DNA of 64,000 nt from Hymenobacter busanensis (lineage in GTDB: Bacteria > Bacteroidota > Bacteroidia > Cytophagales > Hymenobacteraceae), in the NCBI RefSeq assembly GCF_008727865.1, contig NZ_VTWU01000007.1, forward strand, positions 124,001 to 188,000. Reading direction: 5' to 3'. Below are positions 41,216 to 49,256 of the stretch, piece by piece (the stretch's first letter is position 1; each line of letters begins with the position of its first letter). The translations under genes were made by a program, and so were the position numbers. Under the pieces are notes generated by a model. That model did not search any database. It saw only the letters and a list, made by a program, of their open reading frames with translations, and was not told the DNA's origin.

Positions 41216-42439
41216 CTAGAAGCCGAGGCTCAGATCCAGCCGCACGGTGCGTACCCGCGTGTACAAGCTGGTTCCGAAACCGATGATGCCTTCGTCGTGG
41301 CGGGCTTCGAGGGCCAACAGCGCGCCGGTGGAACGGGCCCACACCAGGCCCAAGCCCGCGGCAATGCCCAGTGTGCTGGAGCCGGGCAGGTAAACGGGCA
41401 AGGTTTCAGTGCCGGGGCGGTCGGAGCGACGATAGGTCAGCACGGTTGAATGGCTCAGCCCGGCTGCAAAGCTGGGCCCCACGTTGATGAATGGTCGGCA
41501 CTGGCCCGTGCCAAAGGTGTAGCGGGCCAGTACCGGTAGGTAGAGCTGGGTGAGACGGTATGTACCCTCCTCGGTGGCCGTGTAGAGGGTCGTACCCGTG
41601 TACACGCCGCGAACCGGCGACGAAGCTCGCACGATGGAGTACTGCAGTTCCACCTGCACCGACGCATGGTTGCGGAACGCGATGTTGGCGTAGGGACCCG
41701 CCTGAAACCCCAACCCGGGCCGCGTGGATTTAAGGTGGAAGTCGTCGAAAATCTGTGAATAATACAGCCCTTGGTAGTAGGAGAAGAAGAGTCCCGTAAC
41801 ATTCGGCCCGGCTTTCAGGCCGTACGAAGCGCGCCAGCCGCTGGTCACCCGGGGCTGCCGGCTGGGCTGCCCGGGGCGCCGGCAACTATTGTACTCGAGC
41901 ACGGCACGCGTGAGGCCGCGGGCCGTGTGCGGGTAGCGGCGCATGGCTTCGTCGTCGCCGAAGTGGAGGGAGGGACAGCCGCCCAGAGTCCGGTGCAGCT
42001 GAAGCTGTACTTGGCCCGGCGTCAGCTCTTGGAGGCCGGTCGAATCGGGGGCTTGCAGGTAGAAGCGCAGGTCGCCGGCGGGGTTGACGCCGGTGTAGAG
42101 GCTGGCGTAGCCCAGCACCAGCGGCTTGACAAATTGCGCTTTGGGGCCAACAGACTTGCTCAGCAGCAAATCCTGGCGAGTGGCGCTGTAGCTGCGCAGC
42201 TCGGCCGCTGCATACGTGGTGGTGGGGCCGTTGGCTGGGGTCAGGCGTACCTGCTGGGCGCGGGCCTCGGCTGCTTTCTGGGACACAACGCCGCGGATGG
42301 TGTCGCCGGCAGCGGTAACCACGTAGCCCGTGGCGGCGCGCTGGGCCTGCACCGCCCCCGGCACAACCGCCAGCGCCACGGCCGACGACAGAAAAACAAA
42401 CCCGGCGTACCGGCTGAGAAAAGAGTAGAAAGCCGCCAA
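41216..42439 (-). CDS. Outer-membrane beta-barrel-type protein (PorT-like)
   Basis: 407 residues in a frame opening at a TTG at 42439 (an in-frame stop lies just upstream, so TTG or a downstream GTG is used). Residues 1-33 form a signal peptide (RYAGFVFLSSAVALAVVPG, then AVQAQ). A domain starting GYVVTAAGDTIRGVVSQKAA (~residues 38-57) is seen in many exported Bacteroidota proteins, and the second half (ASYGLKAGPNVTGLFF to YTRVRTVRLDLSLGF) has aromatic-ended beta strands ending in F, typical of an eight- to ten-stranded outer-membrane barrel. Role unknown. Confidence 0.78.
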   Translation of the reverse strand: MAAFYSFLSRYAGFVFLSSAVALAVVPGAVQAQRAATGYVVTAAGDTIRGVVSQKAAEARAQQVRLTPANGPTTTYAAAELRSYSATRQDLLLSKSVGPKAQFVKPLVLGYASLYTGVNPAGDLRFYLQAPDSTGLQELTPGQVQLQLHRTLGGCPSLHFGDDEAMRRYPHTARGLTRAVLEYNSCRRPGQPSRQPRVTSGWRASYGLKAGPNVTGLFFSYYQGLYYSQIFDDFHLKSTRPGLGFQAGPYANIAFRNHASVQVELQYSIVRASSPVRGVYTGTTLYTATEEGTYRLTQLYLPVLARYTFGTGQCRPFINVGPSFAAGLSHSTVLTYRRSDRPGTETLPVYLPGSSTLGIAAGLGLVWARSTGALLALEARHDEGIIGFGTSLYTRVRTVRLDLSLGF

Positions 42440-42558
42440 TCAAGTAGGGGTGAGGATCGACTAATTCGGGCAAGATAAGCACAGACAACGACGCTCGGGC
42501 CGCGAATCCAGCTTTTGTAACGACCTTGCCCGCGCTACACCCAACGCTTATACCATTC

Positions 42559-44367
42559 ATGTGCTATCTGCTACTTATGGCGCTTGCGCTGCTGTGGGGC
42601 ACCCTGCAGGGGCAGTCTGCCCGCCCAAGCCAACTGCCCTCGGTTTTTTCACGGCCCGATTCGGTGCCGCGCCAGCCGCCGCGCGCTGCCCTGCCCGACA
42701 CGGCGCGGGTGCGCGGGTACCTGGCCCGCGGAAAGCAGATGCGCTACACCAACATCGACAGCGCCTTGCGCTTCGACCGGCAGGCCCTGGCCTTGTCCCG
42801 GCGCATCGGTTTCCGGGAAGGACAGGCGCGGGCCCAGCACGCTGTGGCCAACGACCTCTACAACGCGGGCAGCTACGTGGCTGCCGGCCAAGCCTACGAA
42901 GCGGCGGTGCATCTGACGCGCCGCGCGGGCCTGTGCGACCAGGAAGCCGGGGCATACAATGGCATGGGTTTGGTGGCGCAGGCCCTTGGCAATGTGCAGG
43001 GCGCCATCGAGTATTTCAACCGGGCGCGGGCGCGGTATGCGCAGTGCAAGCCCGTCAACCCGCGCTACGAAGTACTGGTACTCACCAACATCGGCAATAC
43101 CTACATGCAGACCGGTCAGCCGGCCCGCGCCGAGCGGCCGCTGCGGCAGGCGCTGGCCCGCGTGACGCCCGCCGTCGATGCCGCCGCCGTGCTCAACCTG
43201 CTCGACCTTGTGGGCATGCTCCAGCAGCACCAGCAGCACCTCGATTCGGCCGTGGCTACCTGGCGGCACGAACTGGCCCTGGCTAACCGGGTGGGCAACC
43301 GGCGGGCCCAAAGCTTTGCCACCGCCAACCTCGCCAGCGCCACGCTCGCGCAAGGGCAGCCCAGGGTCGCGCTGGCTTATGCCCAGCAGGCCATGCGCCT
43401 GGCCCGGCAGCTCGGCAACTTCTCGCAGATAACCGACAACACCCTGGTGCTGGCCCGGGCCATGCACGCGCTGGGGCAGCCGGCGGCATTCGACACGCTG
43501 AGCCGGTTTCTGGTGCTGCAGGATACGCTGATGGGCCGCGCCCGCACCGAGGCCGTGGCCCAGGCGCAGGCCCGTTTTAACGTAGCCGAGCAGCATGCCC
43601 GCATCCGCACGCTGGAGCAGCAGCGGCGCATCATTGAGCTGCAGCGGGCCCAGCAGACCCTGCGCACCCGCGTGGCGGTAGGGGTGGGGCTGCTGCTGCT
43701 GGCGCTGGGGCTGGGCCTGGGGTGGTGGGTGTACCGCCGCCGCCAGCAGCGGCGCGAGGCGGCCCTGCGCCGCCAGCTGGCCGCCGACCTGCACGACGAC
43801 GTGGGCACCTTGCTCACCCAGATTGCCCTGCAAACCGATCTGCTGCAGGAAGGTCTGGCCTCGCCCGAAGAGCAGCCGCTGCAATGGGCCGAGGTAGCAG
43901 GGCGCAGCCGCCTGGCCGTGCGCCAGCTCAACGACGTGGTGTGGGGCCTCGATGCGCAGAACGACACCGTGCCCGACCTGCTCAACCGCCTGCGCGACTA
44001 TGCCCACGAAGTGCTGGTGCCCTCTGGCCGCGACGTGCGCTTCGTAGCCGACCCACCGGCCAGCGGCACGCCGCTGTCGGCGGCGGTGCGGCGCCAGCTG
44101 TACCTCATCTACAAAGAAGCCCTGCACAACATCCTCAAGCACACCGCCGACACCGCTACCGTGACCGTGACGCTGCACCGCCAAGGGCCGCTGCTGGTGT
44201 TGGAAGTCGTCAACGACGGCCCGCTGGTGCCGCCCGGAACCGAGCGCGCCTCCGGCCACGGGCTGCGCAACATTCGCACCCGCGCCCAGGCGCTGGGCGG
44301 CCACGCCACGGCCGAGGCCGCACCCAACGGCGGCTTTGCCGTTCGGGTGCAAGTACCGCTGACGTAG
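42559..44367 (+). CDS. TPR-containing sensor histidine kinase (NarL/HisKA_3 type)
   Basis: 602 residues from the ATG at 42559 (MCYLLLMALALLWGTLQGQS, signal peptide or anchor). Residues ~55-330 hold tetratricopeptide-type helical repeats (for example NLYNAGSYVAAGQAY-like and LTNIGNTYMQTGQPARAERP), probably periplasmic sensing. A membrane helix (~372-393, VAVGVGLLLLALGLGLGWW) leads to a HisKA_3 dimerisation domain with phospho-acceptor H412 in DLHDDVGTL, and an HATPase_c domain with N-box (KEALHNILKH), NDGPL and GHGLRNI. The partner response-regulator gene follows at 44679. This arrangement is common in Bacteroidota. Signal unknown. Confidence 0.93.
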   Translation: MCYLLLMALALLWGTLQGQSARPSQLPSVFSRPDSVPRQPPRAALPDTARVRGYLARGKQMRYTNIDSALRFDRQALALSRRIGFREGQARAQHAVANDLYNAGSYVAAGQAYEAAVHLTRRAGLCDQEAGAYNGMGLVAQALGNVQGAIEYFNRARARYAQCKPVNPRYEVLVLTNIGNTYMQTGQPARAERPLRQALARVTPAVDAAAVLNLLDLVGMLQQHQQHLDSAVATWRHELALANRVGNRRAQSFATANLASATLAQGQPRVALAYAQQAMRLARQLGNFSQITDNTLVLARAMHALGQPAAFDTLSRFLVLQDTLMGRARTEAVAQAQARFNVAEQHARIRTLEQQRRIIELQRAQQTLRTRVAVGVGLLLLALGLGLGWWVYRRRQQRREAALRRQLAADLHDDVGTLLTQIALQTDLLQEGLASPEEQPLQWAEVAGRSRLAVRQLNDVVWGLDAQNDTVPDLLNRLRDYAHEVLVPSGRDVRFVADPPASGTPLSAAVRRQLYLIYKEALHNILKHTADTATVTVTLHRQGPLLVLEVVNDGPLVPPGTERASGHGLRNIRTRAQALGGHATAEAAPNGGFAVRVQVPLT

Positions 44368-44419
44368 CTGTCGGTTGTTGGCTGCGCGTTGTCGGTTACC
44401 AAGGCTCCATCACGCGCCT

Positions 44420-44519
44420 ATCATCCTGAGCCGAGCGGAGGACCTGCTCACTACTGAAGGGCCGTCGAAATAATAATTCGTTCTCATCTGAAAAGGTCCT
44501 TCGCGTTGCTCAGGATGAC
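44420..44519. repeat. GTCATCCTGAG-type interspersed palindrome, copy C
   Basis: Left arm TCATCCTGAGCCGAGCGGAG from about 44420, right arm ending GCGTTGCTCAGGATGAC at 44519. Copy C diverges from A and B in the left arm. It lies in the gap between the sensor kinase and the regulator genes. Confidence 0.8.
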
Positions 44520-44528
44520 GTTCCTTTA

Positions 44529-44619
44529 CTGGCAACGGGCAACGGGCAACGGGCAACGGGCAACGGGCAACGGGCAACGGGCAACCGGCAACCGGCAACC
44601 GGCAACTGGCAACCGGCAA
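44529..44619. repeat. Heptamer tandem array CNGGCAA (13 units)
   Basis: Thirteen uninterrupted 7-base units: CTGGCAA once, CGGGCAA seven times, CCGGCAA three times, CTGGCAA, CCGGCAA. It fills most of the 311-base gap between kinase and regulator genes (44368-44678), ending 60 bases before the regulator ATG. Slippage here would change the spacing to that gene. Confidence 0.9.
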
Positions 44620-44678
44620 CGGTCTTGTCGCATCAACATGCGCTATGGCCTGCCGGGGCCAGCCGGTACTTTTACGGA

Positions 44679-45314
44679 ATGCACGTTTCTACCCCCCTGG
44701 CCATCATCGAGGACGACCCCGCCATCCGGCAGTCCTACGTCACGTACCTCTGCGCCCAGCCCGAGTTCGACTGCGTGCTGGTGGCCGGCTCGGTCGAGGA
44801 ATTCCTGGAAGAGCTGCCCTCGGCCCGCCAGCCGCCCCGCCTCGTGCTGTCCGACATCGGCCTGCCGGGCCTCACGGGCATCGAAGGCGTGGGGCGCATC
44901 CGGCGGGTGCTGCCCAAGGCCGAGGTTGTGCTCATCACCGTGTATGCCGACCCCGAGCGGCTGTTTCAGGCTCTGTGCGCGGGCGCGGTGGGCTACCTGC
45001 TCAAGAGCACCATGCTGCGCGACGTGAAAACGGCCCTGCTGGAAGTACTCGACGGCGGCTCGCCCATGTCGCCGGCCATTGCCCGCCACATCGTGCGCCA
45101 TTTCCAGCCCGCTCCTTCGCCCTCGGAAATTCTCACGGCCCGCGAGCTGCAGCTGGTGCAGGCCATTGAAGAAGGGCTGAGCTACCGGCTGGTGGCCGAG
45201 CGCCTGGGCATCAGCATCAACACCGTGCGCACCTTCATCCGACGCATCTACGACAAGCTGCAGGTCAACTCGAAGGCCGAATTGCTGGCCCGCCACCGCC
45301 CGGGCCGCACCTAA
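44679..45314 (+). CDS. LuxR/NarL-type response regulator
   Basis: 211 residues from the ATG at 44679 ([20 protein letters not shown]). Receiver domain 5-125: acidic pair EDD (11-13), phospho-acceptor D59 in VLSDIGLPG, Thr in LITVYAD and Lys in YLLKSTM. A C-terminal LuxR HTH ([20 protein letters not shown], then [20 protein letters not shown], ~149-198) binds DNA. It is the natural partner of the upstream kinase, across a repeat-rich spacer. The toxin-like operon begins 207 bases downstream, with a hairpin between, so this regulator is a candidate to control it. Confidence 0.95.
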   Translation: MHVSTPLAIIEDDPAIRQSYVTYLCAQPEFDCVLVAGSVEEFLEELPSARQPPRLVLSDIGLPGLTGIEGVGRIRRVLPKAEVVLITVYADPERLFQALCAGAVGYLLKSTMLRDVKTALLEVLDGGSPMSPAIARHIVRHFQPAPSPSEILTARELQLVQAIEEGLSYRLVAERLGISINTVRTFIRRIYDKLQVNSKAELLARHRPGRT

Positions 45315-45336
45315 GGCGAGTCCAAAAAAATAGTGC

Positions 45337-45358
45337 TTGTCGCATGAAAATGCGACAA
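45337..45358. promoter_or_regulatory. Perfect 9-bp palindrome with GAAA loop upstream of the toxin-like operon
   Basis: TTGTCGCAT (45337-45345), GAAA, ATGCGACAA (45350-45358). It lies 23 bases after the regulator stop and 163 bases before the first operon gene. No T run follows, so a terminator is less likely than a dyad operator or RNA hairpin. A weak -7-like TATAGTTG is at 45364-45371 just beyond it. Confidence 0.6.
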
Positions 45359-45520
45359 CAGGATATAGTTGAGTAGCCCACCTTTACGGCAATGCGGAGT
45401 GGGCCATTTCCAGGCTGACACCCTGCATTATCCCGCTGGGTCCGGTGCGTACTGCCCGGCCCTTCCCCTTATCGGCATTTAACACCCGTTTTTCTTTCTC
45501 TTCCCAAACCCTACCAAACC

Positions 45521-46780
45521 ATGCTATCCGCTTCCGCCTCCGCCGCGCCGACCTTGTCGAGCGAGGACCAGTATTCCTTCGTGCCTGCCGACGGCATCAT
45601 CCTGCCGGTGGTGCCCCTATCCGCCGAACTGCGCGCCTTCGTCAAGAGCCAGGCCGACACCGCCGGCCGCGCCCTGCTCCGCGCCGACGAGCCCGCCCCC
45701 ACGGCCAAGTTTGCGCTGTTCTCCTCCGATTTTATCAAGCTGCAGCTGGCCACGGCCAAAGCCCTGACGCTGCCGATTGCCGAAGCCGATTTCGACCAGA
45801 AATACGGCACGTTTGCCAAGAAGACCAAGGTTACGGAGTGCATTACCGCCCTCAAGGACCTGAACGCGCACTGCCTCACGTTTGGTAGCCCCGCCAAGCT
45901 GGTTACGGAAATTCAGAGCCTGGCCAACGGCGCCAAGCCCACCATGCTCTACGGGCAGATCGTGTGGCTGGCCCAGCAGATTGCCAATACCGCCGAAACC
46001 TTCTCGTTTACGATGAAGGAGCTGACCGACGCGCTCAAGTCGACCGACAGCAAGGAGGCCCGCTACGAAATCCTGAAGGAGCTGCTCACCGGCGAGGGCG
46101 GCCTGGCCACGGAGGCCATCAACATGGGCCAGCAGGCCACCGACCTGCGCAACGCCATTCTGAAGTACCTAGAGGACATGAACCGCATCAAGGCGCCGGT
46201 CAACACCTACTTCAGCGAAAGCTCCGACATCTACAAAGAAGCCGTCGATAAAAACAAGGCCATTGCCGACCGGCTGGTGCTGGCCCAGGCTGAGCTCAGC
46301 AGCGTGCGCGAGGAGTACATCAAGTACGTGGCGGCCGCTACGGCCAGCTCCGTGGGCGTGTTTGTGTTTACGATGGGTGTGGGCTGGCCCGTTTCGGCCA
46401 TTCTGGGCGGCGTGCTCGGCGACCTGGCCGAAAAAGCCCGCAAGCGCGCCAACGAGGTCGAAGCCGAAGTGAATTCGCTGGGCGTGGAAGGCCGGAAGAA
46501 AACCCAGCTCGTGGCCGACGTCAGCGCGCTGAACGCCGACATCGGGCCCATCGAAAGCTACTTGCGCAAAGTCAGCGACAGCCTCGCCGGCATTGCCAGC
46601 GTGTGGACGGAGGTAGCCGGCAAGTTCGACTACATCGTGAAGAACACCTCGCCCGATGCCCTGAAAGACATAGCCGCCATCACGCAGGCCATGCGCATTC
46701 GTCAAGGTCAGGAGAAATGGGCGCTGACGGCCCAGATGACGTCGGCCTTCACGGCCAAGGCTTTCGTGGAAATCCGCTAG
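45521..46780 (+). CDS. Alpha-helical pore-forming-toxin-like protein, XaxA type (component A)
   Basis: 419 residues, ATG at 45521, no signal peptide. The chain is almost wholly helical: N-terminal region to ~residue 165, long coiled helices (SKEARYEILKELLTGEG...; ADRLVLAQAELSSVREEYIK), one hydrophobic hairpin at ~268-300 (YVAAATASSVGVFVFTMGVG, then WPVSAILGGVLGD) and a returning coiled helix (RANEVEAEVNSLGVEGRKKT). This size and layout match subunit A of alpha-xenorhabdolysin-type toxins (about 400 residues; helix bundle whose hairpin inserts into target membranes). It is first of three closely spaced genes. Direct sequence similarity was not tested; an intracellular or released pore-former is inferred. 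Confidence 0.7.
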   Translation: MLSASASAAPTLSSEDQYSFVPADGIILPVVPLSAELRAFVKSQADTAGRALLRADEPAPTAKFALFSSDFIKLQLATAKALTLPIAEADFDQKYGTFAKKTKVTECITALKDLNAHCLTFGSPAKLVTEIQSLANGAKPTMLYGQIVWLAQQIANTAETFSFTMKELTDALKSTDSKEARYEILKELLTGEGGLATEAINMGQQATDLRNAILKYLEDMNRIKAPVNTYFSESSDIYKEAVDKNKAIADRLVLAQAELSSVREEYIKYVAAATASSVGVFVFTMGVGWPVSAILGGVLGDLAEKARKRANEVEAEVNSLGVEGRKKTQLVADVSALNADIGPIESYLRKVSDSLAGIASVWTEVAGKFDYIVKNTSPDALKDIAAITQAMRIRQGQEKWALTAQMTSAFTAKAFVEIR

Positions 46781-46790
46781 GCAGCCCATC

Positions 46791-49250
46791 ATGAGCGAAT
46801 CACTTTCTGCCCCGGTAGCCCCCACGGCTGCCGGTGCCCTCGTGGGCACTACCGCCTCGGCGGCCACCTACGACTTCGTCCAGATTGCCCCCGAACAAGA
46901 CCTCATTGTGGCCCGCATGCACGTGAAGGCCAGCGAGGTAAACAAGCTGCTGCGCGAGCGAGACCCGCGCGGCCTGGCCCGCGACTCTTTCCTGTACGTC
47001 TGCGCCGATACCTTCGTGCTCGACGACCAGTTCTTCGACGCGCCCATGATTACCATCGTGGCGCGGGTAGTAGAAGCCGGGTCGTTTCCCTTCGTGATGC
47101 CCGAAGACAACGCCCTGCACATGGCCGGCCTGCAGATTCTGACGCAGGAAATCCGTGGCGGGCTGACCGTGGCGGCCAGCAGCAACCGGGAGTGGACGGT
47201 GCCGACCACCTTCAACGCCGCCCAGGTGCCGCAGGTAATTGTGTGCGCCGCCGACGCTACCCTCTTCAAGCACGAGGTATCGGCGGCCGCCGCGCAGGTG
47301 GCGGAAGTGGCCCGCAACCCCCACGTGTGGAACATCCTGAAGGCCGAGTTTGCCGCCGCCAGCGAGTGGCTGGACGTGCCCGCCCAACGGGCCGCCGGGC
47401 TGGCCGCCCTGCACTGGGTGGCGCTGTGCACCCGCGCGCTGGCCGCCGAGCCGGGCCCCCTGGCAGCCGAGGCCAGCCAGCTCAACTACCAGGCCGCGGC
47501 CCTGCTACTGCTGGCCAGCGGCGCCGGCACGGCGCGCTACGTGCCGGTGTGGAGCGAGGAGTACCTGAAAACCCGCATCAACCAGCTGCTGGCGGTGCTA
47601 CAGGGCTACGAAAACAAAATTCAGGGCCTGGAAATCCGCACCGACGTGCAGCAGGCCGTCGAGTCGGTGGCGCAGGCCCTGCGCGACGTGGCCGGCGCCG
47701 ACGAGCGGGCCCTGGCCACCAGCGCGCAGCTGAATGAGCAGGAAACGGCCGCCACCTGGAAGCAGTACCACGAGCTACTGTGGACCTACGAAACCCAGAC
47801 CCACGCCGTGCGCCTGGCCTTCCTGGTGTTTAAAGGAGGGCTCGACCACGCCGCCACACTCAAAACCTTGGGTGCGGTGTTGCAAATCGTGAACCTGGCG
47901 GGCCAGATGGCCGGGGCGTACTTCGGTGCGGGCGTGCCCGACCCCAAAGCTGCCCAGGCCGCCGCCGGCGCCGCCAAGTCCGAAGCCGCGCAGGTCGTCA
48001 TCACGGCGCAGTCGCTGGAGAAGATGGTGCTCGACGCCATCAAGAAGGAGCTGCTGGAACGGGTGATGAAGCTGAAAGCCAGCCTGGAGAAAATGGCGAA
48101 AATAGCTGCCGCCGCGGCCGAAGCCGGCAAAAAAGCCGTACAGATTGCCAACGCCCAGAAAATGGAAGCCCGCAGCACCGTGGCGCTGCCCGACCTGGCT
48201 GACATGGCTACCTTGGACCCGGAACTGGACTGGAACCTGTTCATTACCCAGGCCGAACTGGCCCTGCGCGAGAGCATCAACGGCAACGGCGAAACCAACC
48301 CGCCGGTGTCCGGGGCCAAGGAATACTACCTGAGCCTGTACGCGCTGGCGGAATACGGCAAGGCCCTGAGCCGCAAAACCGTGGCCCTGGCCCGCCTGCA
48401 AGCCCGCGCCCTGGAAATAGAAGCCCAGCGCGCCGCCTCCCGCTTTGCGCTGGAGCGGTGGGAGCGGCTGCGCGCCGAGGCCAAAACTGCCGAAGAGCAG
48501 TTGAGCCTGGGCAAGTCGCTGCTGCAGGAAGCGGCCCTGAACACGAAACGCTCGTTGCTGGTAATGGCCGAGGGCTACCGTGCCGCCTACGCCTACAACA
48601 ATCTGACGGACCCGCCCATGCGCCTGCGGCTGTCGATGGACTACAACGCCCTCAACCAGGAGTTCACGTCGATCAAGCAGGACATTGCCCAGTTCTTCGC
48701 GGCCCCGCGGCTGGCCCAGGAGGTCGATACCGGCTACTTCGAGCTGCCGGTCGTGCGGGCCTCGTCTGCCCAGCCCGCGCCGGCCGGGCACGCGGTGCTC
48801 ACCCTGCCCGCCGCCGCCGGGGCCAAGCCGCTGCTGAGTTGGTCGATGCCGCTTGACCAGCCGCCTTTCCGGGCCTGGCTCAGCCCGGGGCAATATTCGG
48901 CCTACTTCATCGAGGAGGCCTGGTTTTACCTCGACGGCGCCCTGCCCAACGCCGACGGCCTCATTGGCTTGCGGGTGGCTACCACCGGCAACTACCAGAA
49001 CGGCTACGGGGGGCAGCCCTCGGCGCAGTTCAGCGCGCAGGGCCTGGGCCTGAACTTCGGCTACGCACCCGCCCAGGGCCGCGACGCCGCGCCCTTTACC
49101 CACTGGCGCCCCGCCGGCCGCAGCAAAGACAACTACATGCGCCCCTCGCCCTTTGCCACCTGGCTGGCCACCATCGAGCAGGCCGGCGACCTGTCGGGCC
49201 TCCACACCCTGCGCATCAAGCTGAAGCTGCTGCGCCAGGACCTTGCCTAA
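46791..49250 (+). CDS. Large helical toxin-like protein with C-terminal beta domain (component B)
   Basis: 819 residues, ATG at 46791, 10 bases after component A. Residues ~25-160 are beta-rich (SFLYVCADTFVLDD; PMITIVARVVEAGSFPFVMP). A long helical part spans ~165-640, with a hydrophobic hairpin candidate ~357-382 (LKTLGAVLQIVNLAGQMAGA, YFGAGV), an Ala/Lys-rich helix (EKMAKIAAAAAEAGKKAVQI) and coiled coil to ~590. Residues ~648-819 form a beta domain (AYFIEEAWFYLDGALPNADG; LIGLRVATTGNYQNG; LHTLRIKLKLL). No signal peptide. This combination suggests a pore-forming or scaffold module joined to a carbohydrate- or protein-binding domain. Not recognised as any named family. Confidence 0.55.
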   Translation: MSESLSAPVAPTAAGALVGTTASAATYDFVQIAPEQDLIVARMHVKASEVNKLLRERDPRGLARDSFLYVCADTFVLDDQFFDAPMITIVARVVEAGSFPFVMPEDNALHMAGLQILTQEIRGGLTVAASSNREWTVPTTFNAAQVPQVIVCAADATLFKHEVSAAAAQVAEVARNPHVWNILKAEFAAASEWLDVPAQRAAGLAALHWVALCTRALAAEPGPLAAEASQLNYQAAALLLLASGAGTARYVPVWSEEYLKTRINQLLAVLQGYENKIQGLEIRTDVQQAVESVAQALRDVAGADERALATSAQLNEQETAATWKQYHELLWTYETQTHAVRLAFLVFKGGLDHAATLKTLGAVLQIVNLAGQMAGAYFGAGVPDPKAAQAAAGAAKSEAAQVVITAQSLEKMVLDAIKKELLERVMKLKASLEKMAKIAAAAAEAGKKAVQIANAQKMEARSTVALPDLADMATLDPELDWNLFITQAELALRESINGNGETNPPVSGAKEYYLSLYALAEYGKALSRKTVALARLQARALEIEAQRAASRFALERWERLRAEAKTAEEQLSLGKSLLQEAALNTKRSLLVMAEGYRAAYAYNNLTDPPMRLRLSMDYNALNQEFTSIKQDIAQFFAAPRLAQEVDTGYFELPVVRASSAQPAPAGHAVLTLPAAAGAKPLLSWSMPLDQPPFRAWLSPGQYSAYFIEEAWFYLDGALPNADGLIGLRVATTGNYQNGYGGQPSAQFSAQGLGLNFGYAPAQGRDAAPFTHWRPAGRSKDNYMRPSPFATWLATIEQAGDLSGLHTLRIKLKLLRQDLA

Positions 49251-49256
49251 CCGCGG

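Noticed and set aside
42649-44352. 567-codon antisense frame under the histidine kinase
   Set aside because: The forward frame carries full kinase motifs; the reverse frame is a composition artefact.
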